Shown here piece by piece: positions 41,616-52,200 of a stretch of DNA of 54,678 bases. The translations under genes and the position numbers were made by a program. Positions within the stretch are counted from its first letter, which is position 1. Every line of letters starts with the position of its first letter. The DNA comes from a virus. The notes under the pieces are model-generated. The model did no database searches. It worked only from the letters and a program-made list of their open reading frames with translations, and was not told where the DNA came from. The stretch lies in the IMG/VR virus record IMGVR_UViG_3300028283_000235, positions 1 through 54,678 of that record, one strand, 5' to 3'.

Positions 41616-41627
41616 TATATATTAAAA
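41616..41627 (-). promoter_or_regulatory. Candidate phage promoter motif
   Basis: Exact TTTTAATATATA on the minus strand, 5 bases before the ATG at 41610. A related CTATATATAAAAG on the plus strand (41664-41676) precedes the AAA gene. Confidence 0.45.
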
Positions 41628-41692
41628 AGAGAAACTAAAAAAATAAACCTACCACTTTTATATCTATATATAAAAGAAAAACTATTTACACT

Positions 41693-42973
41693 ATGATAAG
41701 AAAGAAAGATGAAGACATTATTACAGCTTTAAGAAATGTGATGGATAATAGTTATTTCAGGGATATGACTTCTGCTCTCAAATCTAATGGGAAAAGTAAG
41801 CCAGTTGAAGACTTTAACATCCTTGATGAATATCAATCAAGTTTCAACGAGACACCAAGTTTATTAAAAATAACTCACGACGATTGTGATCTTTTCTTAT
41901 ACGAAAAACTAAAGAAAATGTTAAAAGAAGAATTTGGTGCATCCAGAGTCCTCTTCAACGATACAGAATACAATTTAAAAAGAGAAAAATATATCGCTAA
42001 CCGCGAAGTGTGGTACATCGCTGACGGCTATCTTCTTAACCTCTGGACTAGCGAATCTAAAAACATATACGCTAACCCAGAACTGGACGTGAAATTAAAT
42101 AAACACGACCAACTTATAGAAGGCAACACTCTTCTTGTTCCACCACACGGTTCAAATAGAACTAACAAGGATATAGAAGAAAGAGTTATCAAAACATTCA
42201 AAACTACAACTATCAAAGAATACGAAAGAAACTCTATCGGCATGATGAGCGTTGAAGGTTCTGGTGATCTTTACGTGAAAGAATTTACCCTAGATAAGAA
42301 ATTTAAAATCAACGATCTAGATCTTCATTACGGTGATGAATTTAAAACATTTCATGCTGAACTCTTCAAGAAACTTAAAGGTGATAAGAAAGGATTAGTA
42401 CTATTACATGGCGATCCTGGCACAGGTAAAACATTCTATATTAGATATTTACTACAATGTTTAGCTAAAACTAAGAAGAAGGTATTATATTTTCCACCAA
42501 GTATGGTAGAGGCTGTAACAGATCCAACCTTTTTTAATTTTATCACAAATTGGACAATGGATAACGGTAAGAATTCGATTCTTTTAATTGAAGACGCCGA
42601 GCCACTTTTGGTTTCTAGGGAGGCTAATCGTAATATGGGTATAACAAATCTTCTTAATTTAACTGATGGTATTTTAAATGATATACTTTCAATTCAGATT
42701 ATAGCCACTTTTAATACTAGTCTTGGTGAATTGGATAAAGCTTTATTAAGACCAGAAAGATTAATTGCTAGAAAAGAGTTTAAGAAATTAACAATTGATA
42801 ATTCTATGAAATTGGTAGAATTGCTTGGAATGGACCCAGCGACTGTAAAAAAGGAAATGTCTTTGGCTGAAATTTATTCAGTTAAAAATGATAACGAGGT
42901 TTTACTTCACGGGGTGGATAAAACAAAGGCTGCTGGGGAAAGAACAGCGATAGGGTTCGGAAGTAAGAGATAA
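41693..42973 (+). CDS. AAA+ ATPase
   Basis: The 426-residue protein has an AAA+ module in its C-terminal half: Walker A GDPGTGKT (residues 240-247), Walker B ILLIEDAE, sensor 1 FNTS and arginine-finger region LLRPERLIARKEF. The order and spacing resemble BCS1/FtsH-type unfoldases. The N-terminal 200 residues have no recognised domain and probably bind substrate. It is bounded by a promoter-like motif upstream and a strong terminator downstream, so it is expressed alone. Confidence 0.85.
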   Translation: MIRKKDEDIITALRNVMDNSYFRDMTSALKSNGKSKPVEDFNILDEYQSSFNETPSLLKITHDDCDLFLYEKLKKMLKEEFGASRVLFNDTEYNLKREKYIANREVWYIADGYLLNLWTSESKNIYANPELDVKLNKHDQLIEGNTLLVPPHGSNRTNKDIEERVIKTFKTTTIKEYERNSIGMMSVEGSGDLYVKEFTLDKKFKINDLDLHYGDEFKTFHAELFKKLKGDKKGLVLLHGDPGTGKTFYIRYLLQCLAKTKKKVLYFPPSMVEAVTDPTFFNFITNWTMDNGKNSILLIEDAEPLLVSREANRNMGITNLLNLTDGILNDILSIQIIATFNTSLGELDKALLRPERLIARKEFKKLTIDNSMKLVELLGMDPATVKKEMSLAEIYSVKNDNEVLLHGVDKTKAAGERTAIGFGSKR

Positions 42974-42974
42974 T

Positions 42975-43005
42975 AAAAAAAGGGGAACTTAGTTCCCCTT
43001 TTTTT
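42975..43005. terminator. Bidirectional rho-independent terminator
   Basis: Seven A, GGGGAAC, loop TTA, GTTCCCC, seven T (42975-43005). It lies between the AAA gene (ends 42973) and the minus gene ending at 43007. Confidence 0.92.
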
Positions 43006-43006
43006 A

Positions 43007-44149
43007 TTAGAATGGCATTTCATTTACGAAATCGTCTGGTTGTTTACCTTGTGCTGTAGCTATCGCATTTCTTACTTTTATTAATGTGTTTTTATCTGGA
43101 ATGTTTACTATATTTCTTAATAGTTTAGATAAAGAAGCTCTGTGTTGATCATCTACTGCTTTTGATCCTTTTGCTATTGTATCATATGGATCACCTTGTC
43201 CTGTCGCTGCACCGGCTGGCGCTTTAACTTGTTTTACTTTAGTTAAAGCAGTACCAAACATAGCGTTCTTCAATAGTGTGTTCACTCCCTCTTTTAAAGC
43301 ATTTACATCGCCTTTAGGAACACCACCGTTAGCTTGGTCTGGTTTGGCATTTGGATCTGGTTTAGCATTTGGATCTGGTTTAGCATTTGGATCTGGTTTA
43401 GCATTTGGATCTGGTTTGGTGTTAGTCGCCTTATTTCTAGTAGATACAGGATTTCCGTTAGCGTCGTATTCGTATTCTTCGTTTAATTCGTCAGTAGAAC
43501 TGAAATTGTATTTTTCGATAGGTTGTCCGCCTGGTAAATTTGTTTTAACATTATCCTTCGGATTTGTTTGTTTTTGTTCTGGTGTATTTGTATTTGTTGT
43601 GGCTGCTGGGGTTGTTTCAACTTTAGTAACATCTTTATTACTTTCGAGATAAGTTTTTAATTCTGCGTCATTATAAACACCTTTAGCTCTTTGTTCTAAC
43701 ATTAAATTACAAGCGTCTACAGCGTGTTTAGTAAATTCTTCTGATTTATCAAAATTGAACAAATCTGCTGCGGCCGTACCTTCAAATATTTTTTTAGGCG
43801 CTAACTCTGGGGATTGATATTTGTTAGACATTTCTTGTAAAGTTAAAAATATCATACTAGCGTTATCGTAAAGAACCTTTCTAACACCTAAAGGTCCAGT
43901 TGCGGTCTTCATCGCCTCATCACATAACATCATTCTATCTTTAGTTGATTGTTCGTATAATCTGATAGAATCGTTCCAATTTTTAGACGCGTCTAATTTC
44001 TTCGTGAACTCAGCTACTTTATCTGCTAACTTCTTATCTATATTTCCAAAAATCTTACCGAAAAGATTTTTGATGGCGTCCCATAATAACTCTTCATTAA
44101 CAGCGTCTTTGAATTCCTCAAAATGTCTAATATTTTTTAAATCTTCCAT
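43007..44149 (-). CDS. Probable packaged/structural protein with KPDPNA repeats
   Basis: The 380-residue protein begins MEDLKNIRHFEEFKDAVNE|ELLWDAIK, where V-N-E after an aromatic-rich stretch fits a long capsid-targeting peptide. The N-terminal half is helical (LADKVAEFTKKLDASKNW). A Thr/Asn/Pro-rich linker follows, with four KPDPNA-type hexapeptide repeats near residue 250, then an Ala/Lys-rich C-terminal helix region. No enzyme motif. It looks like an internal head or tail-associated protein with a flexible linker. Confidence 0.62.
   Translation of the reverse strand: MEDLKNIRHFEEFKDAVNEELLWDAIKNLFGKIFGNIDKKLADKVAEFTKKLDASKNWNDSIRLYEQSTKDRMMLCDEAMKTATGPLGVRKVLYDNASMIFLTLQEMSNKYQSPELAPKKIFEGTAAADLFNFDKSEEFTKHAVDACNLMLEQRAKGVYNDAELKTYLESNKDVTKVETTPAATTNTNTPEQKQTNPKDNVKTNLPGGQPIEKYNFSSTDELNEEYEYDANGNPVSTRNKATNTKPDPNAKPDPNAKPDPNAKPDPNAKPDQANGGVPKGDVNALKEGVNTLLKNAMFGTALTKVKQVKAPAGAATGQGDPYDTIAKGSKAVDDQHRASLSKLLRNIVNIPDKNTLIKVRNAIATAQGKQPDDFVNEMPF
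43341..43412. repeat. Four 18-bp tandem repeats coding PDPNAK
   Basis: The unit GGTTTAGCATTTGGATCT is repeated four times, the first unit with one base change. It codes a hexapeptide repeat in the minus-strand gene and may vary in copy number. Confidence 0.9.
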
Positions 44150-44169
44150 ATTTATTAATTTTATTTTTA

Positions 44170-44529
44170 TTATACATCCACATCTTCGTCATCTCTCATC
44201 CAATGCATAGGCATTTTATCTAACCTGCCTTGAAAACTAGATTTTTTACCTGTTTTAGTGTTAAAAGTAAATCCTCCGCCTCTATTTATCTCACCAATTT
44301 CTTCAAGTCCTTCTTTGGTCTCTTCGAGTTTAGCCAAGCCTGCTTTCATTTTAGCTATTTTTAAAACGTCTTTTTCTTTAGCAATTTCTTCTTCCATTAA
44401 TCCTAAAACATAATCAATGTCTTCTAATATATTAGTGCCGTGTAATTTCTCGTATTCATCTAGATAATTACCTTCGTAATAAGTGATTACATCAGGATTT
44501 CTTTTCATTGTTAATATAAAATCTGCCAC
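44170..44529 (-). CDS. Hypothetical helical phage protein
   Basis: The 119-residue protein begins MADFILTMKRNPDVITYYEGNY, has a charged helical centre (LMEEEIAKEKDVLKIAKMKAGLAKLEETKEGLEE) and ends GRLDKMPMHWMRDDEDVDV. No family recognised. It is 20 bases from the repeat-containing gene and probably co-transcribed with it. Confidence 0.65.
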   Translation of the reverse strand: MADFILTMKRNPDVITYYEGNYLDEYEKLHGTNILEDIDYVLGLMEEEIAKEKDVLKIAKMKAGLAKLEETKEGLEEIGEINRGGGFTFNTKTGKKSSFQGRLDKMPMHWMRDDEDVDV

Positions 44530-44585
44530 ATTTGAAATTACATTACCAGATCAGATTATTCATAATTTGTTCTTTTATTTTGAAC

Positions 44586-44597
44586 TATATATTAATA
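44586..44597 (-). promoter_or_regulatory. Candidate phage promoter motif
   Basis: TATTAATATATA on the minus strand, 56 bases before the start at 44529. It lies between this gene and the tnpB start, so could be original phage promoter DNA displaced by the insertion. Confidence 0.35.
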
Positions 44598-44650
44598 TTA
44601 TTTTTTCATTTTCTTGAAAAAGAACGCTTGGGTTTTTTATATATATAGTT

Positions 44651-45937
44651 ATGAATACAGAAAAAAATGACTTTTTTCATTTAATATATAAGTATATAGA
44701 AACATTAAAAAACCATATACTCATGAAATTAGTAGAGAGACATATAATAAGTAAATCTGACAAACGATGGAAATCATTAGATAATATATGCTTTTTATCT
44801 AAGAACTTATATAACAGCGCTATTTATAAAATTAAAAAAAATTATGAAGAAACTGGAAAATTTATAAGATATAATGATTTAGAGAGAGAATTTAAAATAA
44901 ATAATCAACCAGATTATAGAGGAATGGTTATAGGATCTTCTCAACAAACATTAATGTTAGTAGATAAAAGTTTAACTAGTTATTTTAAACTTTTATCTAA
45001 ATATAAGAAAAATAAAAAATCTTTAAACGGTTGTCCTAAATTTCCTAAATATAAAGATAAAATAAAAGGGAGATTTATAGTGGTTTTTACAATTGGTCAA
45101 GCTAAATTAAAAAATGGATATATTTATTTTCCTAAAAGATCTGGTATAGAACCGATTAAAACTAATGTTCAATCATTAAAACAGGTTCGTATAATACCTC
45201 AATCCAGTTGTTACATTATTGAAGTTGTGTACGAAAAACAAGAAAAAGAAAAAATAAACAATGATCATTATTTATCTATTGATCTAGGTGTCAATAACTT
45301 GATGACTTGTTACGATACTAAAAACAATAAATCTTTTATTATTAACGGCCGACCTTTGAAATCGATAAATCAATATTATAATAAAAAGAAATCTAAATTG
45401 CAAGAACGATTGATGAAAAATCATAAAAAATATAACTCAAATAGGATCAATAAATTAACATTAAAAAGAAACAATAAAATTAGCGACTGTCTCCACAAAA
45501 GCTCTAGGTTTATAGTCGATTATTGTGTAAGAGAAAATATTGGAAACGTGATAGTTGGATATAATAAAGAATGGAAGAGTGATTGTAATATTGGAAAGAA
45601 AAATAATCAAAACTTCATTCAAATTCCACACAGAATAACGCTAAACATGTTGTCTTATAAATCTTTATTAGAAGGACTAAATTACATAGAAAATGAGGAG
45701 AGTTATACCAGTAAATGTTCAGCGTTGGATTTAGAACCATTGAATAAACAAAAAAAATATATGGGCAAACGTGTTAAACGTGGTTTATTTGTTAGTTCAA
45801 CTGGAATAAAAATCAATGCTGATCTAAATGGAGCTTTAAATATTTTAAGAAAAGTGGCACCTGATAAGGAACAAGAAATTGTTCAATCTCTAAGGTGTAT
45901 AGGCCAAGCGATTTGGCCATTAAAGATTAATCTTTAA
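44651..45937 (+). CDS. tnpB: TnpB-like RNA-guided nuclease (IS605 OrfB family)
   Basis: The 428-residue protein has a TnpB layout: an N-terminal RNA-binding region (LSKNLYNSAIYKIKKNYEETG, SSQQTLMLVDKSL), then a RuvC nuclease with SIDLGVNNL (Asp), ENEESYTSKCS (Glu and zinc-site Cys) and INADLNGALNI (Asp). The KRVKRGLF stretch between them is characteristic. All three acidic residues appear present. There is no TnpA partner. TnpB proteins use an omegaRNA made from the 3' end of the element and can act as homing nucleases. It lies just before the giant structural gene at 45958. Confidence 0.88.
   Translation: MNTEKNDFFHLIYKYIETLKNHILMKLVERHIISKSDKRWKSLDNICFLSKNLYNSAIYKIKKNYEETGKFIRYNDLEREFKINNQPDYRGMVIGSSQQTLMLVDKSLTSYFKLLSKYKKNKKSLNGCPKFPKYKDKIKGRFIVVFTIGQAKLKNGYIYFPKRSGIEPIKTNVQSLKQVRIIPQSSCYIIEVVYEKQEKEKINNDHYLSIDLGVNNLMTCYDTKNNKSFIINGRPLKSINQYYNKKKSKLQERLMKNHKKYNSNRINKLTLKRNNKISDCLHKSSRFIVDYCVRENIGNVIVGYNKEWKSDCNIGKKNNQNFIQIPHRITLNMLSYKSLLEGLNYIENEESYTSKCSALDLEPLNKQKKYMGKRVKRGLFVSSTGIKINADLNGALNILRKVAPDKEQEIVQSLRCIGQAIWPLKINL
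45902..45935 (+). ncRNA. Candidate 3' omegaRNA/element-end hairpins of tnpB
   Basis: GGCCAA (45902-45907) pairs with TTGGCC (45913-45918) and the palindrome AAAGATTAATCTTT follows (45922-45935), both at the very end of the tnpB coding region. The omegaRNA of TnpB elements overlaps the 3' end of the gene in this way. The exact RNA borders and guide are inferred, not seen. Confidence 0.4.
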
Positions 45938-45957
45938 CAAAAAATAATTTTTATATC

Positions 45958-48900
45958 GTGGACTCCATAAATTCATTTGTTACATTAGCGGAAAAAATCA
46001 CAATCCTTAACAAGAATTGTGTTGAAATATTAACAAAAGTGAACGATTTAGTATCCAGTCAAAGCGATAGTGTAAATATCGTTTACGACGACAACGGTGC
46101 AGTAAATTCATTTTCTCAACCTACTGTTGGATATTTGAAAAATCAAATAGACGTTCTCAATCAAAATATGAAAAGAATGGCGTCTATTGATGGATATACC
46201 TTTATTAGAGACGGTCAATCATTCAAAAGAATTATGACTTCTGATCTTAATAGAGAACCAGCATCTATTCAAGAAATTAATCAAGTAACTACATTTACAC
46301 CTGTAAACAATCATTTCTTTGAGTCCTTAATGAACCCAATGCTAGCAGTAACTATTAACCTGAGAGATAAAGTGGAGCAAGTTGTTAATAAAATTGTATC
46401 ACGTAGATATATCGTTAGATTTGAAAAGAATCTTGATGGTAGTCTTACTGAAGCAGGTCTCAGATCTTTTAATAGTTTCTCTACTACTTTTTTAAATCAA
46501 ACTGGTATTAACATCTCAGACTTCATCGCTTGGTACGATAATCCTTCAAATGACGGACTTATTGTAGATACTGTTAAACCATATGACGAACAAATTTACG
46601 ATTTAGCTCTTAAAACATTAAATTATTACGGTGTGTTCTCTGTTATAAAAGTGGAAATAGACGACATTAATAATAAAATGTGGTACCACCTTAACGATAT
46701 TAAATATTATGGTAACGATGGTACAATCAAGAATTTAACCATAGGTGACGAACTTATTGTTAATAGATTAAACGCTGGAACAAGATATAAAATTAAAGAA
46801 GTAAATACTGATTCTTCAAACACTAAAATAAGATTAGAAAATGTAGAAGGTTACGATCCAGTTGTTGTTGGTACAAATGTATTAAAATATTATAGTGATA
46901 TATCAGCAGATAAAAATGTACAAATCAATGTTGGTTTCGACGAATACATTGTACTCTTCGTTAAACCAATCAATACAGATGATAATATAGTTGGAACTCT
47001 TTGGAGTAAAGGTATATCATTTTATACTAACGATCTTATTCTTGATATTAATAATAATATAAATTTAGCAAATTATTACGTAGAAGCAGTTTACGATTAC
47101 GGTACTTGGTTAAGAGATCAATTAACAAAAAGTATTCCTACAATTTACGGGGCAACACCAAATCCTGTTACTCTAACATCTGATAATTTTAAAGTTGTAC
47201 AAATAAATAAACACTTAACAGATAACGTAGATCAAAACGCTATATTGAAAGCACACGCTGATAAATCAACTGTTAAAACGCAAATATCACAATTGAATAC
47301 GGCTATTACACAAAAGACTGGAAAACTTAATAGTGGTGGTTTAACAACAGTTGAAAAACAATCTTATTTAACTGAAATCAATAAGATGAAGACTGATTTG
47401 AACATATCAACAAATAATTTGTCTTCTTTAGTAACTGAAATCACAAATTTAAGTACAGGACAAAATAATAACGTAGCAGCCAAATATAGAGTAAGAGGAT
47501 TTTGGACAATGCCAGAACCTATTCAAACAGGTAAAACCCCTCCTCAACACGTTGTTCAATTTAGAGTTCAATATAGATATAGCTCAAGGAGTGGTAATTC
47601 TAATAATATTCAAACGTTTAATTACGTTAATGTTCAACAACCATCTACAAATACTGCCCCCACAACTACAAGTGGAACAATTGTAAGAACTAATGTGAAT
47701 ACTACAGCTAGAACAGGTGGAGCAGCATTGGCTGCGTCAGCAACAAATCAAAATAGAAATACTGGTAATTCTAATTTAGGTAAAGCTACAACTTTACCGC
47801 CAGTTAATGTTGGTAAAACAGTGCCAGTCGCTTCTACCCAAGTATCGACCACAACTGAAAATCCACCAACAGCACCAAAATATGCTAACTTTTCTAACTG
47901 GGTAGAATTTTTATCTGACGTTAGAAAAAGATATTGGGACGAAAATAGTAAACAATGGTACTGGAAAATTGAAGACGTATCAGACGCTGAGACACCAAAT
48001 ATCAATCAATTAGATATAGCAATTCAACAAAACGAAAGAGTTGAAATTAGAGTGAAATCTATTTCAGAAGTAGGTTGGCCAGATTCATTAATAGAATCAG
48101 ATTGGAGTAATGTATTAACAGTTGATTTTCCAAACGATATTAGTGACGTGTTAGCTGATAACCAATTCATTTTAGCTGAAGCCTCACAAGATAAAACATC
48201 TGTTGTATTAGAATCCACATTAAGCAGTAAAGGTGTTAATCAACACGTACAAGATAGTTATGTCGCTGGACAGGATTACGTTGCACATAAAGACACTAGC
48301 ATTCAAGTTGGTATTGGGTTCAATACTATTAATAATCCAAATCTATTCCAATATTTAACATATTTAACAGACAGAATAGCCAAGTTAGAACAGACTATAT
48401 CTGGGGCTAAAGGTACTCTTAACATCACATTGTTTAAGAAATCTACAGAACTAAAGACTATTACTAATAATACGACTACCATAATTAATGTGGAATGTGA
48501 AGATTACGGTACAGTCGTAACCGGGAGAACATATGTGAATTCAATCAATATCATAGAAGATTATATTCTTTCTTTTGAAAACACAAATCAAAGTGGTAAT
48601 TTGGGTTTCTTATCTAGCAGACTTTATACAAGTGGTGGTACCAACGCTTTTTATTCAGATGGCGGTAAAGATCATAAAGTGTTATTAGTTGACTGGAACA
48701 GTAATCTTTATACTCAAAATGATAATCAATTTGTATGGTTTGCTGACAGAGATAATAATGACTGGATATCAAGTGGTGCTACAAATCTTAACACAACAAG
48801 TATTCTAAACCAATCGTATTATAATTTTGGAGCAACTGGAACATCATCAGCGAATGCCCCCTTATGGAATGTTAATTCTATATTTAACTCATCCACTGGT

Positions 48901-49236
48901 GATTTATTATGTGCTGTATTCCCATATTTACCAGATATTACAAATTTTATTGAGAACGGTCAAGATAAAACAAGAGTTATTAAACCACAAACCAAATTCA
49001 ATATAGGTTTGAAGATTTTCTTTAAATTTGACGGTAGTAAAAACACATCGACAGAAAGTGCGCCAACTTATTATTACGCCGGTGACGGTAATCCTATTAA
49101 TAAAAGTAGGAAAGTGAAACTATGGTTTGAAACTACCGATAATACTACTTATCAATTTATTATTAACTTCAACTTAAATAGATATAGAAGTTTCTTAAAA
49201 CCAAAAACTGATACAGGCGCAATCGAAGTTGTTTAA
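45958..49236 (+). CDS. Large virion protein with fibronectin-like region
   Basis: The 1092-residue protein has no enzyme motif. It begins MDSINSFVTLAEKITILNK from a GTG directly after the tnpB element, so the original start may have been changed by the insertion. The N-terminal half is beta-rich and Asn-rich, with a coiled-coil stretch (AILKAHADKSTVKTQISQLNTAI). A Thr/Asn/Pro linker follows, and a fibronectin type III-like part (PENWVEFLSD region, ERVEIRVKSISEVGWPD, SDWSNVLTVDFP). Size and place beside the 1340-residue gene point to baseplate or tail structure. Confidence 0.65.
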   Translation: MDSINSFVTLAEKITILNKNCVEILTKVNDLVSSQSDSVNIVYDDNGAVNSFSQPTVGYLKNQIDVLNQNMKRMASIDGYTFIRDGQSFKRIMTSDLNREPASIQEINQVTTFTPVNNHFFESLMNPMLAVTINLRDKVEQVVNKIVSRRYIVRFEKNLDGSLTEAGLRSFNSFSTTFLNQTGINISDFIAWYDNPSNDGLIVDTVKPYDEQIYDLALKTLNYYGVFSVIKVEIDDINNKMWYHLNDIKYYGNDGTIKNLTIGDELIVNRLNAGTRYKIKEVNTDSSNTKIRLENVEGYDPVVVGTNVLKYYSDISADKNVQINVGFDEYIVLFVKPINTDDNIVGTLWSKGISFYTNDLILDINNNINLANYYVEAVYDYGTWLRDQLTKSIPTIYGATPNPVTLTSDNFKVVQINKHLTDNVDQNAILKAHADKSTVKTQISQLNTAITQKTGKLNSGGLTTVEKQSYLTEINKMKTDLNISTNNLSSLVTEITNLSTGQNNNVAAKYRVRGFWTMPEPIQTGKTPPQHVVQFRVQYRYSSRSGNSNNIQTFNYVNVQQPSTNTAPTTTSGTIVRTNVNTTARTGGAALAASATNQNRNTGNSNLGKATTLPPVNVGKTVPVASTQVSTTTENPPTAPKYANFSNWVEFLSDVRKRYWDENSKQWYWKIEDVSDAETPNINQLDIAIQQNERVEIRVKSISEVGWPDSLIESDWSNVLTVDFPNDISDVLADNQFILAEASQDKTSVVLESTLSSKGVNQHVQDSYVAGQDYVAHKDTSIQVGIGFNTINNPNLFQYLTYLTDRIAKLEQTISGAKGTLNITLFKKSTELKTITNNTTTIINVECEDYGTVVTGRTYVNSINIIEDYILSFENTNQSGNLGFLSSRLYTSGGTNAFYSDGGKDHKVLLVDWNSNLYTQNDNQFVWFADRDNNDWISSGATNLNTTSILNQSYYNFGATGTSSANAPLWNVNSIFNSSTGDLLCAVFPYLPDITNFIENGQDKTRVIKPQTKFNIGLKIFFKFDGSKNTSTESAPTYYYAGDGNPINKSRKVKLWFETTDNTTYQFIINFNLNRYRSFLKPKTDTGAIEVV

Positions 49237-49252
49237 AAAATTAAATATATAA

Positions 49253-52200
49253 ATGATAAATAAAAGTTTTCAATTACTTAGAACAAATCCTTTATTAACA
49301 TCAAATTTTAAAGTTGTAGTTAGTTCTGATTACAATTTATATCTGGAGAGTTTTAATACTAACGCCGAACTTAGTAATATTAAATATAAACATTTTCCGA
49401 TGTATAAATCAGATTATTTGGAAAATAAAATTCCATATTTCTACAAAAAATTACCAATAGATACAGCGTTTGACGTTAGATATGATAAAGATAATAACAT
49501 TGTTCAGAATAGTTTTGATAAACAATTCGATACAAATTATTACGCTGGCGGTAGTTATGTCGAAGATCAATGGTACACAGAGGAATTTGATTATTTGGCC
49601 CCTCTTTATATTAGAAAAGATAATTTACCAAAAGGTTTTGTTATATTAAGAGTTGACGATCCTTCTGGATATAATCTAAATGTTAGTAATAATTTTGAGT
49701 TAAACAGTTTGAACGCTGATAATTTTCACGAAATAGTAGATAATTGGAAATGTGTTAAATTTTTCGATATGACTTATACATCTAATCTAGGTGAATGGTT
49801 ATATACAAACTACTCAAATAACGATAGAGTCCCGAAAACTGCTTTTGAATACCACCCTGAAAGAGCTGAATTCTCCAACTGGTACGGTATGGATTATACA
49901 ACAGGTATTTATACGTACAGACCTCTATTCATGGACGATAGAGATGAAATTGAAACTCCTCATTTTAGATGGGAAAAATTCATAACAGAAGGTTATAAAA
50001 GAAGTGGACTTATTTTTCCATATATTCTTAATTTGAAATTCTTATTCGACGATACACCAGCAACTCCAAGTGCTCTTAAAAAATATTCTATGAATAGGTA
50101 CTACGGCTTCTATATTGAAAATATGGATTTTGTTGGTAGTATAACTTCTTATAGAACACCAGATATGATACCAAACACTTATCTTGTTAATAATATTATA
50201 GTATCAGGTAATACCGGCATGACCACAGATCAATATTGTAAATTAGATTATTACGACGTTCCAACGGTAAATCCATTTGTTGAAAAATGGGACGATAATA
50301 AAGAATATTATGTTTTTATAGACAACACCAACGATTTCTATAGAACTAAAACTATATCAGGCCTTTATCCTGTTCAAAGAGTTTTGCAGAATAATAAATA
50401 TATTTATAAAATTGTCAGTGATGAAACCCTTGATAGTTATTGGAACACAGGATATACTAATATCAAAACTGTTGATATAAATTACGGAACATATAATATA
50501 CTTAGTGCTGTAACCAGTAATTTCTTTATTGATAAATATATTGATTGTGTAGGAGATGAGAAATATATGTACGGGGATTTATATTTAATAAGGATAGATG
50601 ATAAATTCCACGTTCTTAAATATAGTTCGGGTATGACTACGGCTAATGATTTAACAGTGAATCCGTCAACTGGTGATTTAGATGATTATAAATATTATAT
50701 ACAGACAGATTACGCTATAAACTTAAATTCAAAATTTGTAGAATATTGGATATTGGGTAAGAGTTCTCCTTATTATAGACAAACTGCGGTACAGAATACC
50801 GGATATGCACCTTTGTCTTTTCCTATATACAGAGTTAAATTTTCTGATATTAAAGATTTTGATTTTGATAGAATTAATACTGGATTTTCAGATTTTGATT
50901 ACGAAAAGACTGAGTATGTTGATACTAATGAAGAGAAGTTATACGCATTTGATTATAACGATCCTAGTATTCCACCAAGTAAAAGAGTAGAAAAACCAGG
51001 AACATCAGCTCAATATAAAGTGATCAACATTTCATCTGAATATATCGCTGGAGACGAATTATACGAAGTGTTTGATTTGGGTCAACAAAATACATTTTCT
51101 AATACCTACGGCGAAGAGAATAAATTATACGATTTAAACGATATATGGAGAAAGAATCAATCTAACTGTAAATGGGGATTCATGGGTTCAATGAGTCACT
51201 CTGATTACCCTTATAAATTAAATAACAATTATGAAATTGGTGGACCATATAATAGGACAGCAGATCCTTTTTATACTATACCAAATGTGATTTCAAAAAA
51301 TATGGATTATTTTTACAGATTAGGTAATTTCTACGATGGGACTACCGGTAATACAGTATATTATAAAAATCAAACTACAAATATTCAGTACGATTTTATT
51401 AGCGGTCAAATTGGTAGTGGATTTGATATTAAAGCCTATTTCACTTTAAATTTTGATTACTTTACATTCTTCTTTAAAAATAAAATGTATTACGAAGACA
51501 AAGCTCAAAGATATACAAAGAGTTACGATAAATACGCTGTATTTAACTACGGCGATAGTAACGTACCATCTGTGACCCTATTCAAAGGACTTAAAATTAA
51601 AATAAGAGAAGTTAAGAACATTTACACAGACGAAAACAATATAATAACAAAAGTTCTATACGGAAACAATACTTATAACAACTATAAAATGTCTATTATA
51701 TTCAATGAAAATCACGAAGGGATTAACAACGGGTTGATGAACAATGATATAGGAACATATATAGATACTACACAAAATGGAATTAGTGTTATATTAAATG
51801 AAAAATTCCAAAACGTATTAATAATAATTAACGCTAAATTACCAAGTGGTACAACTCTAAACGATATAAGTGTATTTGATGAAAAAGAAGGTTTATATTA
51901 CGGTAAGAAATTAGATGGAACTTATTTAAACGGTTATAATAATAGTAATTTAACTGGAATAACTTCTACATCTTTATTTACAGCATCTAACTTCATAAAC
52001 ACTATAAATGATTACACTAATAATTACGGACTGTCTGTAAAATATTATTACATCAGAGAGTCTAACAGTAAATTATATAACGGTAATGTTTTAATTAGTA
52101 GAGGAGTTAGTTTTAATAACGTGTCAACAATGAAAAATATTCCAAATTGGAACTATTATTTTCCACCTTTTTTATTAAATATAGAGACACCTGTTAATAT

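Noticed and set aside
43278-43652. Plus-strand frame with GSGLAFGS repeats
   Set aside because: It mirrors the PDPNAK repeat of the minus-strand gene at 43007-44149.
44651-45937. Complete IS200/IS605 transposon
   Set aside because: No TnpA gene is present and the left end could not be identified; only tnpB and possible 3' hairpins are supported.
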